Counted from the stretch's first letter, positions 17,528-26,573 are shown. The stretch: 64,000 nucleotides of DNA from G963667915 sp965197385 (GCA_965197385.1 CBDANA010000009.1:744001-808000); one strand, 5' to 3'. Notes: generated from the letters alone by a model not told the origin. Numbers and translations are program-made.

Positions 17528-18456
17528 CCACACGCACCGTGATCCAACTCGTCGTGCTCGTGGTGGCGCTCATCGTGCTGTCGAGCTCCGCGTATCAAGT
17601 CCACGAAGTGAACCAGGTCATCATCACGCAGTTCGGGAACCCCGTCGGCCAACCGGTGACCGAGCCGGGCCTGCACTTCAAGGTGCCGTTCATTCAGCAG
17701 ACCAACTACTTCGAGAAGCGGTTCCTGGAATGGGACGGCAACCCGAACCAGGTGCCCACTAGAGACAAACGGTTCATCTGGGTCGATACCTACGCCCGCT
17801 GGCGTATCGTCGATCCGCTGAGGTTCTTCCAGCGGCTGCGGGACGAGCGCGGCGCGCAGTCCCGGCTCGATGATATTCTGGACGGCGAGACGCGAAACTC
17901 CGTCGCCCGCTACGACCTGATCGAAATCGTCCGCAGTACTAACCGCGACGCGGACGACGTCCTGGTGGAGTCGGAGGAAGAAGCGGCCATCCTGAATCAA
18001 ATCGAGATGGGCCGCCAGGCGATCGCCGCGGAAATTCTCGAGCGCGCCGCCCTCAGCACCGCTGACCTCGGGATCGAGCTGCTCGACCTCAGACTCAAGC
18101 GGATCAACTACGTCGAAGAGGTCCAGCAGGACGTCTTCGCGCGCATGATTGCGGAGCGGCAGCGGATTGCGGAGGAGTTCCGGTCTGAAGGGCAAGGCGA
18201 AGCGGCCCGGATCGGCGGCGAACGTGAGCGCGACCTTGCCCAGATCCAATCCGAGGCGTACCGAACGGCGGAGGAGCTGCGCGGTGTGGCCGACGCCGAA
18301 GCCACCACGATCTACGCCGACGCCTACAATCGTGACCCCGCTTTCTACGAATTCACGAAATCGATGGAGACCTACGAGGCGACGATGGACCCGTCGACGC
18401 TCTTCATCCTGGGAACGGACAGCGAGCTGCTGAAGTACCTGGAGCGGCCGCAGTAA
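17524..18456 (+). CDS. hflC: SPFH/band-7 protein HflC
   Basis: The 310-residue partner of HflK has a membrane helix at residues 7-23 and a band-7 domain opening with NQVIITQFGNPVGQPVTEPG. The helical GEAARIGGERERDLAQIQSE and ADAEATTIYADAY segments and the TLFILGTDSELLKYL end are typical of HflC. It overlaps hflK by four bases, so the two subunits are translationally coupled. Confidence 0.94.
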   Translation: MTTRTVIQLVVLVVALIVLSSSAYQVHEVNQVIITQFGNPVGQPVTEPGLHFKVPFIQQTNYFEKRFLEWDGNPNQVPTRDKRFIWVDTYARWRIVDPLRFFQRLRDERGAQSRLDDILDGETRNSVARYDLIEIVRSTNRDADDVLVESEEEAAILNQIEMGRQAIAAEILERAALSTADLGIELLDLRLKRINYVEEVQQDVFARMIAERQRIAEEFRSEGQGEAARIGGERERDLAQIQSEAYRTAEELRGVADAEATTIYADAYNRDPAFYEFTKSMETYEATMDPSTLFILGTDSELLKYLERPQ

Positions 18457-18490
18457 CCACGGCGGGCCGGCCCGATCGTCCAACGACGGT

Positions 18491-18679
18491 TAGCAGCCCG
18501 CGGTGAAAGTCCCCCGGCATTCGGCCGGCGCTGCATCCCGCCATGGGCGGCGCGGGGCGTTGGCCGCGATGGGTCGAATACTCCCGGTATTCTCCCTCCT
18601 CGCGCCTTGCCCTGGGCGACCGCGGCTTTGGTTTAGCGGGGCCTCAATGCGACGCGGGACTTTCACCACGGGCTGCTGG
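18491..18679. repeat. Palindromic dispersed repeat, copy 1 (about 189 bp)
   Basis: The ends tagcagcccgcggtgaaagt and its near-complement (gggactttcaccacgggctg) form inverted repeats of about 23 bp around a central region. A related element occupies 59255-59444 in opposite orientation with conserved internal sequence. Single arms occur at 50824-50846 and 62958-62981. It lies between hflC and the dehydrogenase gene and contains no gene. Confidence 0.8.
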
Positions 18680-18818
18680 GCCGGCCCGGCCTCGCGTGCA
18701 GCCCGGAACCCTGGCCTCAGCCCTCATCGGCGCTGGAGCGACAGGACCCGCGGTAGCTGTCGGCGGCCCCGTGCTATTCTCCACTCCAGACCCACACGCG
18801 CTGCCTGGGAGACCGCCC

Positions 18819-20108
18819 ATGCCGGATTCCGAGCTCGTCGCCAGCCGCCGACGTTTTCTAAAATATTTGGCCGCCAGTCCGGTACTGGCCGCCGCGAGCA
18901 TCGACGCCGGCTTCATCGGCGATCTCCTGGCCGCGTCGGACGCCCCGGCCCTGAAGCTGGATCGGCTCATGCGCCTGATCCACGAGCAGCCCGGCGATCC
19001 GATCACCTCGGAGGCGGACGCCCTGAGCGTGTTCGACTTCCAAGCGGTCGCCCAGCAGGTCCTGCCGACCGCCCACTACGCCTATCTGGCGACGAGTGTC
19101 GACGACGACCGGATGCTGCAGGTCAACCGGGAGGGGTTTTTACAATTTCAGCTGCGGATGCGCCGTCTCGTGGACGTGCGGCAGATCGACATGTCGGTCG
19201 ACATCTTCGGCACGCGCTGGGACACCCCGATCGTCATTCAGCCGACCGGCAGCAACGGCGCCTTTCACCCCGACGCTGAGCTCGCCGTCGCCCGGGCGGC
19301 ACGCGCCAAGGGGCATCTCCAGATGCTCTCGACCGTCGCGTCCACGCCGATCGAAGCGGTCATGGCGGCGCGCGGCGAGCCGATCTGGTTTCAGCTCTAC
19401 GCGGCCGTAGACTGGAACGCCACCCAGGCCATGGTGTCGCGGGCGGAAGCCGCCGGCTGCGCCGCGGTCGTCCTCACTGTCGATCTCCAGGGCGACAGTA
19501 ACCGGGAGACCGCAGCCCGCGGCATCCGGCGCGACGATCGCGACTGCTCGCTCTGTCACAACCCAAACCGCCCGCGGCCCATGCACACCCAGCTCGACCC
19601 GAGCATCTTTGTGATCGGCGGGGCGCCGCCACGCGTCGCTCCGCCACGTCCGCGCGGCATGACCTGGCACTACGTGACGCAGCTCAAGGACGCAACCGCG
19701 ATGAAGGTGCTGGTAAAGGGGATCGTGACGGGCGAGGACGCGGCTCTGTGCGAAGCCTACGGCGCCGACGGGCTCGTCGTCTCCAATCACGGCGCGCGCG
19801 CGGGAGCGAGCGGACGCTCGACCATCGAATGCCTGCCCGAAATCGTCGAGGCGGTCGGTGGGCGTCTGCCGATCATCATCGACAGCGGATTCCGGCGCGG
19901 CACCGACATCTTCAAGGCGCTGGCACTCGGCGCCACGGCGGTCGGGATCGGTCGTCCGTACTTGTGGGGACTCGCCAGCTTCGGCCAGGCTGGCGTCGAA
20001 GCGGTGCTCGACCTCCTGCGCCGCGAACTCGCGATGGTCATGCGCCAGGCCGGCACGACGTCGATCGCGAAAATCATGCGCACCCACGTGCGGCACCGTC
20101 CGGTGTGA
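18819..20108 (+). CDS. Exported FMN-dependent alpha-hydroxyacid dehydrogenase with CxxCH motif
   Basis: The 429-residue protein starts MPDSELVASRRRFLKYLAAS, a twin-arginine-like signal. The FMN TIM barrel follows, with QPTGSNGAFHPDAELAVARA, WFQLYAAVDW, the LKDATAMKVLVKGIVTGEDA lysine segment, the active-site SNHGARAG with His and Arg, and IIDSGFRRGTDIFKALALGA. The region DRDCSLCHNPNRP contains a CxxCH sequence that could bind c-type haem outside the cytoplasm. The family includes L-lactate dehydrogenase, glycolate oxidase and mandelate dehydrogenase; the substrate is unassigned. A DUF3311/symporter pair follows at once. Confidence 0.87.
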   Translation: MPDSELVASRRRFLKYLAASPVLAAASIDAGFIGDLLAASDAPALKLDRLMRLIHEQPGDPITSEADALSVFDFQAVAQQVLPTAHYAYLATSVDDDRMLQVNREGFLQFQLRMRRLVDVRQIDMSVDIFGTRWDTPIVIQPTGSNGAFHPDAELAVARAARAKGHLQMLSTVASTPIEAVMAARGEPIWFQLYAAVDWNATQAMVSRAEAAGCAAVVLTVDLQGDSNRETAARGIRRDDRDCSLCHNPNRPRPMHTQLDPSIFVIGGAPPRVAPPRPRGMTWHYVTQLKDATAMKVLVKGIVTGEDAALCEAYGADGLVVSNHGARAGASGRSTIECLPEIVEAVGGRLPIIIDSGFRRGTDIFKALALGATAVGIGRPYLWGLASFGQAGVEAVLDLLRRELAMVMRQAGTTSIAKIMRTHVRHRPV

Positions 20109-20338
20109 GCGGCCCATCCGTGCCCCAGACCCGCCTCCGCGTGCTCGCCGTCGTCTTCACCCTGCTGTTCATCGCGACGATCTGGCCGGTGTACCCGCTG
20201 TCGATGCTGGTCAGCGGCGCCCGCCCGGTCGTCCTGGGGCTGCCCGTCTCCCTGGTCTATGTTCTCGGCCTCAGCATCGCCTCGTTCATCGTGCTCCTCA
20301 CCTACGAGTTGGGCACGCGGGGCGGCGACGACAGCTGA
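20105..20338 (+). CDS. DUF3311-like small membrane protein
   Basis: The frame begins with a GTG at 20105 that overlaps the stop of the dehydrogenase; an alternative start is the GTG at 20120. It encodes about 77 residues with two membrane helices (RVLAVVFTLLFIATIWPVYP and LGLPVSLVYVLGLSIASFIV). Small proteins of this type are habitually encoded immediately before sodium-solute symporters and probably act with them. It is followed four bases later by the symporter gene. Confidence 0.8.
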   Translation: MSGPSVPQTRLRVLAVVFTLLFIATIWPVYPLSMLVSGARPVVLGLPVSLVYVLGLSIASFIVLLTYELGTRGGDDS

Positions 20339-20341
20339 GCC

Positions 20342-21808
20342 ATGGAGCCGTGGGCCGTCGTCTTTCTCGTCACGGTCGGCTATCTCGGACTGTCGCTCAC
20401 CGTTGGCCTGCTCTCCGGCGGCAAGACCTCGGCCGGCACGGAGGGCTACGTGGCGGGCGACCGGGCGCTTGGCCTCCTGGTCCTGTATTTCGTCATGGGC
20501 GCCTCCATTTTCAGCGCCTTCGCGTTCCTGGGCGGCCCGGGCTGGGCTTACTCGCGCGGCGCGGCCGCCTACTACATCATTTCCTACACGAGTCTCGGCC
20601 TGGTGCCCATGTACTTCTTCGGACCGCGCGTGGCGCGGCTCGGGCGGCGGTTCGGCTACGTCACGCAGGCCGAACTGTTCGCGCATCGCTATCACAGCCG
20701 GTACCTGTCCGCAGTGCTCGCTTTCATCAGCCTGGCGGCGTTCGTCCCGTACCTGACCCTGCAGATGCAGGGCGCCGGCTATGTCTTCTCGATCGTGACC
20801 GAGGGCCGGATGCCGGTCTGGGCCGGCGCCGCCGTCACCTACGCCGTCGTCCTGCTCTACGTCTTCCGCGCCGGCGTCATGGGCATCGCCTGGACGAACA
20901 CCTTTCAGGGCATCCTCATGATGGGACTCGCCTGGGGCCTCGGCCTCTATCTCCCCTACCGGCTGCATGGCGGCATCGGCCCGATGTTCCAGCAACTCGC
21001 CGACGCCGCACCGGCCATGCTGGCCGCGCCCGGCCTCGATCCTACCGGCGCGCCGTGGAGCTGGGGCGGCTACTCGAGCGCCGTCGCCATTTCGGTCTTC
21101 GGCTTCAGCGTGTGGCCGCACTACTTCATGAAGATTTACGCGGCCCGGAGCATCCGGACCCTCCGGCACACGGTCGTCCTCTATCCGACGTTCGCCTTCT
21201 TCCTGCTGCCAATCCTGCTGATTGGCTTCTCCGGCGTCCTCGCCTTCCCCGACGTCACGCCGGTCGACACGATCCTGCCGACAATCGTCACCTCGCTCGG
21301 CCTCCCCGCCATCGTCGTCGGCCTGTTCTGCGCCGGCGCGCTGGCCGCCTCGATGTCGAGCGGCGATGCCATTGTCCATGCCGCCGCCTCCGTCCTCGTC
21401 AAGGACGGCTACCGGGTGCTCATCCAGCCGTCGATCGGCGACATCGAGGAGACGCGTCTCATCCGCTGGACCGTCGTCACCATCGGCGTCATCGCCTACT
21501 ACTTTGCCGTCGCGTCGGAGGTCTCGCTGGTCCTCCTCCTCCTGCTGTCGTACGGTTCCATCGCGCAGATCTTCCCCGCGCTGATCGCCGCGCTGTACTG
21601 GCGTCGGTCGACTCCCATCGGCGTCATCGGCGGCCTCGTCATCGGCTGCGTCGTGACAATCGTGTGGAACCTCGTGCCGTCGCTGCAGTGGGAACAGATC
21701 CACCCCGGCGTGTGGGGTCTCGGCGCAAACGTCCTGGTGCTGGTCAGCGTGTCCCGGGCCACGCCCCAGATGGACCCGGCGCACGTCGAGGAGTTCGTCA
21801 CCGCGTAA
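20342..21808 (+). CDS. Sodium:solute symporter family (SSS) transporter
   Basis: The 488-residue integral membrane protein has about 13 hydrophobic segments. It shows SSS signatures such as GYVAGDRALGLLVLYFVMGA, LGRRFGYVTQAELFAHRYHS and LAASMSSGDAIVHAAASVLV. Location directly behind an alpha-hydroxyacid dehydrogenase and its DUF3311 partner suggests import of a monocarboxylate such as lactate; this substrate is inferred from context only. Confidence 0.9.
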   Translation: MEPWAVVFLVTVGYLGLSLTVGLLSGGKTSAGTEGYVAGDRALGLLVLYFVMGASIFSAFAFLGGPGWAYSRGAAAYYIISYTSLGLVPMYFFGPRVARLGRRFGYVTQAELFAHRYHSRYLSAVLAFISLAAFVPYLTLQMQGAGYVFSIVTEGRMPVWAGAAVTYAVVLLYVFRAGVMGIAWTNTFQGILMMGLAWGLGLYLPYRLHGGIGPMFQQLADAAPAMLAAPGLDPTGAPWSWGGYSSAVAISVFGFSVWPHYFMKIYAARSIRTLRHTVVLYPTFAFFLLPILLIGFSGVLAFPDVTPVDTILPTIVTSLGLPAIVVGLFCAGALAASMSSGDAIVHAAASVLVKDGYRVLIQPSIGDIEETRLIRWTVVTIGVIAYYFAVASEVSLVLLLLLSYGSIAQIFPALIAALYWRRSTPIGVIGGLVIGCVVTIVWNLVPSLQWEQIHPGVWGLGANVLVLVSVSRATPQMDPAHVEEFVTA

Positions 21809-21870
21809 GACTGGACCTCACTTGAGTGGCGCGGCGCATGCCGCGGCAGGATCGTCGAACGCCAGGGCTT

Positions 21871-22040
21871 CGCCCACGCAGGGCTGAAGCCCTGCGCTAC
21901 ATTGCATGCTCGAAATCAACTTGTAGCGCAGGGCTTGCACCCTGCGATCGTCCTGGTGTAGCGCAGGCCTTGAGGCCTGCGTGGGCGAGCCGCAGGCGAC
22001 GCCCTGTGTTGCCATCACCGCCCAAGATACCTGCGCTACA
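21871..22040. repeat. REP-type short palindromic repeats
   Basis: Units containing gtagcgcaggsyttrmrscctgcg occur in alternating orientation: cgcccacgcagggctgaagc at 21871-21900 (inverted), 21923-21946, and 21958-21987 (direct). A partial unit lies at 22020-22040. A further partial unit lies at 22640-22664. They flank a RAYT pseudogene and resemble a BIME-like arrangement. Confidence 0.75.
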
Positions 22041-22072
22041 TCCGCGGCATCGATCTTGCGATCTCTCCGTCC

Positions 22073-22557
22073 ATGTTCCGGGGCGGACCGTATCGCGCGG
22101 ACGGCTTCAGGTGCCGCGGCCGACATCGCTACAGCTTGACGATGTGCACGCACAAACGGCAACGCACCTTCAGAAGCACCATGATCGTCAACCGTATCTT
22201 GTACCACCTCAAGCAGGTTGTCGCTGGTGCCGGATTCGAAATTACTGCGACTGTTTCATACCCGATCACTTACATCTGCTCACCGAAGGCCTTTCGGAGG
22301 ATGCCGACCTGAGGCGGTTCGTCCACGAATTCAAGCAGCGTAGTGCCTTCGAATACAAACGGGCGGCGGGTCAGCCCCTCTGGCAGGCGCGCTACCACGA
22401 CCACGTTCTCAGGAATGATGAAGCCACGAAGTCCGTCGCCGGTTACATCATCCAGAACCCAGTCAGAGCAGGGCTCGTCGAGGATCCTAGACGATACCCG
22501 TTTCTGGGATCCGAGGTGTACGCGATGGAAGATCTGTTGGAGTCCGTAAGGCGGTAA
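22073..22557 (+). pseudogene. REP-associated tyrosine transposase (RAYT), frameshifted
   Basis: The first frame (22073-about 22240) reads GRHRYSLTMCTHKRQRTF and LYHLKQVVAGAGFEIT. A one-base shift then moves to CFIPDHLHLLTEGL, which carries the HxH (HLH) metal motif. FKQRSAFEYKRAAGQPLWQA, YHDHVLRND and GYIIQNPVRAGLVEDPRRYP follow. This is the Y1-transposase layout of RAYT proteins that mobilise REP sequences, and REP units flank it on both sides. The frameshift makes it inactive as read. Confidence 0.8.
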
Positions 22558-22734
22558 GCGGAGGGCGACGCCCTGGGTGTTCGTCGCAGCCCTGCCCCTC
22601 GCTGGCGCTCGGGGGCCACCCTTTGTTTGATTCTTGGCGAGGCGGCAAAGCCTGCGCTACACTGCCCTCACCGGGTGATATCATGGGGCGCTCCGGCGCC
22701 GCCGGAGCCTTGTCCGAAGCCATTGGAGCGATCC

Positions 22735-24360
22735 ATGACGATTCTTCGACCGTTCGCCCTTGCCGCCACCCTGTCCGCATTACTCACCTTGCCCGTCACG
22801 GCGCGACACGCGGACGCGCCGGCCCAACAGATGGGCCGCAACGAGGCCGCCCTGGGCACCGTGCGCTTCGAGACGACCTGCTCGGCCGAGGCACAGCCGC
22901 GCTTCAACCGCGCGGTCGCGCTGCTGCACTCGTTCTGGTTCGCCGCCGCCATCGACGGCTTCAACGAAGTGCTGGAAGCGGACCCCGCCTGCGCCATGGC
23001 CGAGTGGGGCATCGCCATGGCCGAGTGGGGCAACCCCCTGAGCAGCGGCCGGCAGCCGCAGATGCTCGTCGACGGCGGGAGCGCTGTCGAGCGGGCCCAG
23101 GCGATCGGCGCGAAGAGCGAGCGTGAAGGCGACTACATCGCGGCCGTCGCTCACCTCTACGCCGACCACGAGAACACCAGCGACCGCAGTCGTGGGCTGG
23201 CCTTCGAAACGGCCATGGCCGCGCTGGTCGCAACGTATCCGGCCGACTCCGAGGCGGCGATCTTCTACGCCATGGCGCTCAACGGCACAGCCGACCTGAA
23301 CGACAAGACCTACGCGAAGCAGCTGGAAGCGGCGGCCATCCTCGAAGCGGCCTACGACGAACAGCCGAACCATCCAGGCATCGCGCATTACCTCATTCAC
23401 AGCTACGACGTGCCGGCGCTGGCCGACCGGGCGATCGACGCGGCGCGCAGCTACGCCACCATCGCACCGGCGGCGCCGCACGCGCTGCACATGCCGTCGC
23501 ACACGTTCACCCGCCTGGGCTACTGGCAGGAGTCGATCGACACGAACATCAAGGCGGCCGACGCGGCGATTGCGGCCGGCTCGCCGCCAGAGGCGCTGCA
23601 TGCGATGGACTACATGATCTACGGATACCTCCAGACCGGTCAGGACGCGGCTGCGCGTGAGGTCGTCGGCCGGATGAACGAGATCCGCGACGGAATGGAC
23701 GCCGGCTCGGGCTACGGCGTGGCCGGGTTCTATGCCGTCGCAGCTATCCAGGCCCGCTACACCCTGGAGCGCAGCGACTGGGAAGCTGCCGCCAACCTCG
23801 ACGTGCTGCGCACGGCTACCCCCTTCATCGATGCCATCGTCTACTTCGCGCGCGCGATGGGCGCCGCGCGCAGCGGCGATCCGACCCGCGCCCGCGACGA
23901 CATGGCGCAGCTCGGCCGGGCGCGCGACACGCTGGGCGGCAACAGCTACTGGGCCACCAAGGTGGACATCCATCGTGAGGTCGCCGAAGCCTGGATCGCC
24001 TTCGCCGAAGGGACCGTCGATCAGGCCCTTGCGCTGATGCGCCGCGCGGCCGACCGGGAGGATCAGACCGAGAAGTCGGCCATCTCGCCGGGGCCGGTGG
24101 CACCCGCCCGCGAGCTCCTCGGCCAGATGCTGCTCGAAGCGGGCCGAAACGAGGCCGCGCTCGAGGCGTTCCAGGCGACGACCGCCAAGGAGCCCGGCCG
24201 CTTCCGCGGCATCTACGGCACCGCCCGCGCCGCCGAGCTGAGCGGCAACCGGGAGTTGGCCGAGCGCTTCTACACGACGCTTCTGGAAGTGGCCGAGCGC
24301 GCTGACGGCGGCGGCCGCCCGGAAATCGCGCAGGCCCGAGCGTTCCTCACCGGCGACTGA
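22735..24360 (+). CDS. Secreted tetratricopeptide-repeat protein
   Basis: The 541-residue protein starts at ATG 22735 with a signal peptide (ALAATLSALLTLPVTARHA). It contains helical TPR-like repeats with recognisable phrases FNRAVALLHSFWFAAAIDGF, GIAHYLIHSYDVPALADRA, APHALHMPSHTFTRLGYWQE and GTARAAELSGNRELAERFY. It is a paralogue of the interrupted gene at 61369-62931. Function is unknown. The cupin gene lies 14 bp downstream and probably shares its transcript. Confidence 0.85.
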   Translation: MTILRPFALAATLSALLTLPVTARHADAPAQQMGRNEAALGTVRFETTCSAEAQPRFNRAVALLHSFWFAAAIDGFNEVLEADPACAMAEWGIAMAEWGNPLSSGRQPQMLVDGGSAVERAQAIGAKSEREGDYIAAVAHLYADHENTSDRSRGLAFETAMAALVATYPADSEAAIFYAMALNGTADLNDKTYAKQLEAAAILEAAYDEQPNHPGIAHYLIHSYDVPALADRAIDAARSYATIAPAAPHALHMPSHTFTRLGYWQESIDTNIKAADAAIAAGSPPEALHAMDYMIYGYLQTGQDAAAREVVGRMNEIRDGMDAGSGYGVAGFYAVAAIQARYTLERSDWEAAANLDVLRTATPFIDAIVYFARAMGAARSGDPTRARDDMAQLGRARDTLGGNSYWATKVDIHREVAEAWIAFAEGTVDQALALMRRAADREDQTEKSAISPGPVAPARELLGQMLLEAGRNEAALEAFQATTAKEPGRFRGIYGTARAAELSGNRELAERFYTTLLEVAERADGGGRPEIAQARAFLTGD

Positions 24361-24374
24361 GTGGGAGACTGGCC

Positions 24375-24875
24375 ATGCGTAGCGCACTCCTGTCCGTCTG
24401 CCTCCTGGCCGCCACTGTCACTGCCGCCGCGCCGGCAGGCCAAACGGCGCCCGGCGGTGGTGCCGGCTTCGTCCTCTGGCCGCATGAGCAGGTGGAAGCG
24501 ATTGCCGATCGCCTGGAGGCGTCAATTGGCGACCGCGCGATGGTCTTTGAGACCGTCCGCAACGACGACGGCCACTCGGTGTACTTCGTCCTGCGCGGGC
24601 AGACCGGCCGCGCCGAATTTCATGAGACCGAAGCCGATCTGTACATCGTCCACCGCGGCCGCGCGACGCTCGTCATCGGCGGCGAGCTGATCAACGCCGA
24701 GTCGCTGCCCCGAAAGCAGCAGCGCGGCAGTGGCATCCGGGGCGGCACCCGTCACGTGCTCGGGCCGGGCGACATCATTCACGTGCCGGTCGCCACGTCG
24801 CACCACCTCGTGATCGACCCGGACGAGCGCTTTCTCTACACCCTCGTGAAATTCGACGAGGAACCGCTGCCGTAG
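24375..24875 (+). CDS. Secreted cupin-domain protein
   Basis: The 166-residue protein has an N-terminal signal peptide (ALLSVCLLAATVTAAAPAG) and one cupin barrel. The first cupin motif is degenerate around ETEADLYIVHRGRATLVIGG and the second is PGDIIHVPVATSHHLVIDPD, where a metal-binding histidine remains. No substrate can be assigned. It follows the TPR gene closely and ends in TAG. Confidence 0.8.
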   Translation: MRSALLSVCLLAATVTAAAPAGQTAPGGGAGFVLWPHEQVEAIADRLEASIGDRAMVFETVRNDDGHSVYFVLRGQTGRAEFHETEADLYIVHRGRATLVIGGELINAESLPRKQQRGSGIRGGTRHVLGPGDIIHVPVATSHHLVIDPDERFLYTLVKFDEEPLP

Positions 24876-24886
24876 ACCGTCGCAGG

Positions 24887-25690
24887 ACGCTCGAGCCAGG
24901 CGCGCGGATCGGGCCCTACGAGCTCATCTCGCTCATCGGCGAAGGCGGGATGGGGGTCGTCTACCACGCCCTCGACAGCCGCTTGCGGCGATCGCTCGCC
25001 CTGAAATTTCTGCCCTGCGACCTGACGCGTGATGCGACCGCCAAGGCCCGCTTCATCCAGGATGCGCAGGCCGCGTCCGCGCTCTACCATCCGAACATCT
25101 GCTCGATCTACGACATCGGCGAGACCGACGACGGACAGTCTGTACCTCGCCATGGCCTACTACGAGGGCGGCACGCTGCGGGACCGCATTGCCAAGGGCC
25201 CTCTGACGGTGGACGCGGCACTCGACATCGCCGTGCAGGTGTCGCGCGGCCTCGCCAAGGCGCATGCCGCCGGCATCGTCCACCGCGACGTCAAGCCGGC
25301 GAACCTCATGTTCACCGATGACGGCCAGGTGAAGATCGTGGACTTCGGACTCGCCAAGCTGATCGGCGAGACCGGCATGACGCAAGCCGGCACCGCGCTC
25401 GGCACCGTCTCCTACATGTCGGCGGGCGACCGCCTCGTCTTCTGGTCCGAGCGGGCCGGCAACGCCGATCTCTATGTCATCCCGGCGGCGGGCGGCGAGC
25501 CGCGCGCGCTGACGACGCACGTCGCCGGCGACATCCATCCCCGATGGTGGCCCAACGGAGAGGCGGTCCTCTTCACCTCCGATCGCGACGGTGACAACCG
25601 GCTCTGGCGCGTGGCGGCCGTGGCCAGCTACGTGCCCGCATCCGCGCCACGCGCGTCGACCCGGTCGTGGCGCTGCGCTACGAATAGGAA
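24887..25690 (+). pseudogene. Serine/threonine protein kinase, frameshifted with internal deletion
   Basis: The glycine loop IGEGGMGVVYHA and the VAIK-equivalent LALKFLP are in the first frame. A one-base insertion near 25137 shifts to LYLAMAYYEGGTLRDRIAKG, the catalytic HRDVKPANLMF and the DFG loop VDFGLAKLIG. After GTVSYMS the kinase C-lobe is missing, and the frame jumps in-register to a TolB-type propeller fragment, ADLYVIPAAGGEPRALTTH. The tail is unrelated. There is no clear start codon. The ancestral protein was a membrane or cytosolic kinase with a propeller sensor. Confidence 0.8.
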
Positions 25691-25872
25691 CGTTCTCCAC
25701 GCGTCTTGGACAGTGCGCCCACGCGATGAGCCAGCGTCAACGCTTCTTCGAGCCAGGCCAGTCGCTGGGCTGGGGTGGCCGATGAGGCCGCGTCCAGCCC
25801 CGCTTGGCGGTTCGACTCCCAACCCACCATCCAATTGCGCTCCGGAAGGTCAACTCGATCCCGTTGTCTCAT
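25678..25872 (-). CDS. Small protein coupled to nucleotidyltransferase gene
   Basis: A 64-residue frame reads MRQRDRVDLPERNWMVGWES and continues with a helical TPAQRLAWLEEALTLAHRVG. Its ATG overlaps the TGA of the upstream nucleotidyltransferase gene (ATGA), which implies translational coupling. Such short partners downstream of minimal nucleotidyltransferases occur in toxin-antitoxin-like modules. The family is not recognised, and the role is inferred from arrangement. Confidence 0.6.
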   Translation of the reverse strand: MRQRDRVDLPERNWMVGWESNRQAGLDAASSATPAQRLAWLEEALTLAHRVGALSKTRGERSYS

Positions 25873-26374
25873 TCGCCAGCCTCCTCACGACGCCGGCGGA
25901 TCCGTTCGAGCTGCTCGATGTCTGCCAGGTCCTGTGGACGGCCGGCAAGGCGCTTCAATTGAATCAAATCAGGAATCGACGCAACGCGAACCGATGTCGA
26001 TTCGAGTACGCCTCTTCGGTCCTCGACCACAACTGTTCGAACTCGATCGGGTGCTCCACAAAGACATCCACAGCGCGAACCGGATTCTGCCGGTCGACCA
26101 TCGAGAAGACCCGCATGCCCTTCTCGTCAATCCAACGTTGTCGAACGTCGGAATCCGAGAACTGGATTGAATCGACCGGCGCACGGGGTGTAAAGCCCAG
26201 CGCGACGAGCGTCTCTATGAGCGTGCGCGCCGGCGCCGGGGTCAGGTCACAGGCCAAGTCGACGTCTGCCGTCAGCCGTGCGTAGCCGTGCAGAACCGTG
26301 GCCAGGCCTCCCACAACGACCTAGCGGACACCAGCTTCGTTCAGCGCTTGAAACAGCGGCTCGAAGAACGACAC
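25869..26374 (-). pseudogene. Minimal nucleotidyltransferase (AbiEii/DUF6036-like), amber and frameshift
   Basis: From GTG 26374 the frame reads FFEPLFQALNEAGVR, a TAG at 26321-26323 where Tyr is expected, and then VVVGGLATVLHGYARLTADV with DVDLACDL. This is the nucleotidyltransferase GG...D-x-D signature. A one-base deletion near 26035 shifts the frame. The C-terminus continues as VEDRRGVLESTSVRVASIPD, then LIQLKRLAGRPQDLADIEQL. This end is typical of the family and stops in the ATGA overlap with the small partner. Confidence 0.8.
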
Positions 26375-26500
26375 TGCATGATTATAGGGTGATTGTCAGC
26401 CGTCACCAGCTCTCCGCCGGTGCGCGGCGAGCGTGCTACACTGCCCTGTCGCGCGTCGGTCCGGAGCCCCGACTGTGTCACGCGCGATCCGCACTCCAGG

Positions 26501-26573
26501 GTCCCCATCGTCCAGAGGCCTAGGACGTAGCCCTTTCAAGGCTAAAACACGGGTTCGAATCCCGTTGGGGACG
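26501..26573 (+). tRNA. tRNA-Glu (anticodon TTC)
   Basis: The acceptor stem GTCCCCA/TGGGGAC, the D-arm GTCC...GGAC, the anticodon stem TAGCC/GGCTA with loop CTTTCAA (anticodon TTC) and the T-arm with GGTTCGAATCC are all present. CCA is encoded at 26574-26576. Sequences resembling its 3' end recur at 35611-35631, 35687-35704 and 40785-40806. Confidence 0.96.

Noticed and set aside
18543..18818. N-terminal extension of the alpha-hydroxyacid dehydrogenase
   Set aside because: The extension is the translated palindromic repeat; the Tat-like signal begins at ATG 18819.
19787..21825. Very long overlapping frames on both strands over the symporter gene (about 650 codons each)
   Set aside because: They are out-of-frame or antisense reads of the SSS transporter, with Arg/His/Pro/Ala-rich composition and no domain signatures, a usual effect of high GC.
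21871..22040. CRISPR array
   Set aside because: Repeats are inverted, few and irregularly spaced, no cas genes are present, and a RAYT lies beside them; they are REP units.
25029..26285. A 418-residue plus-strand protein
   Set aside because: Only its first third is kinase; the remainder is antisense to the nucleotidyltransferase module.
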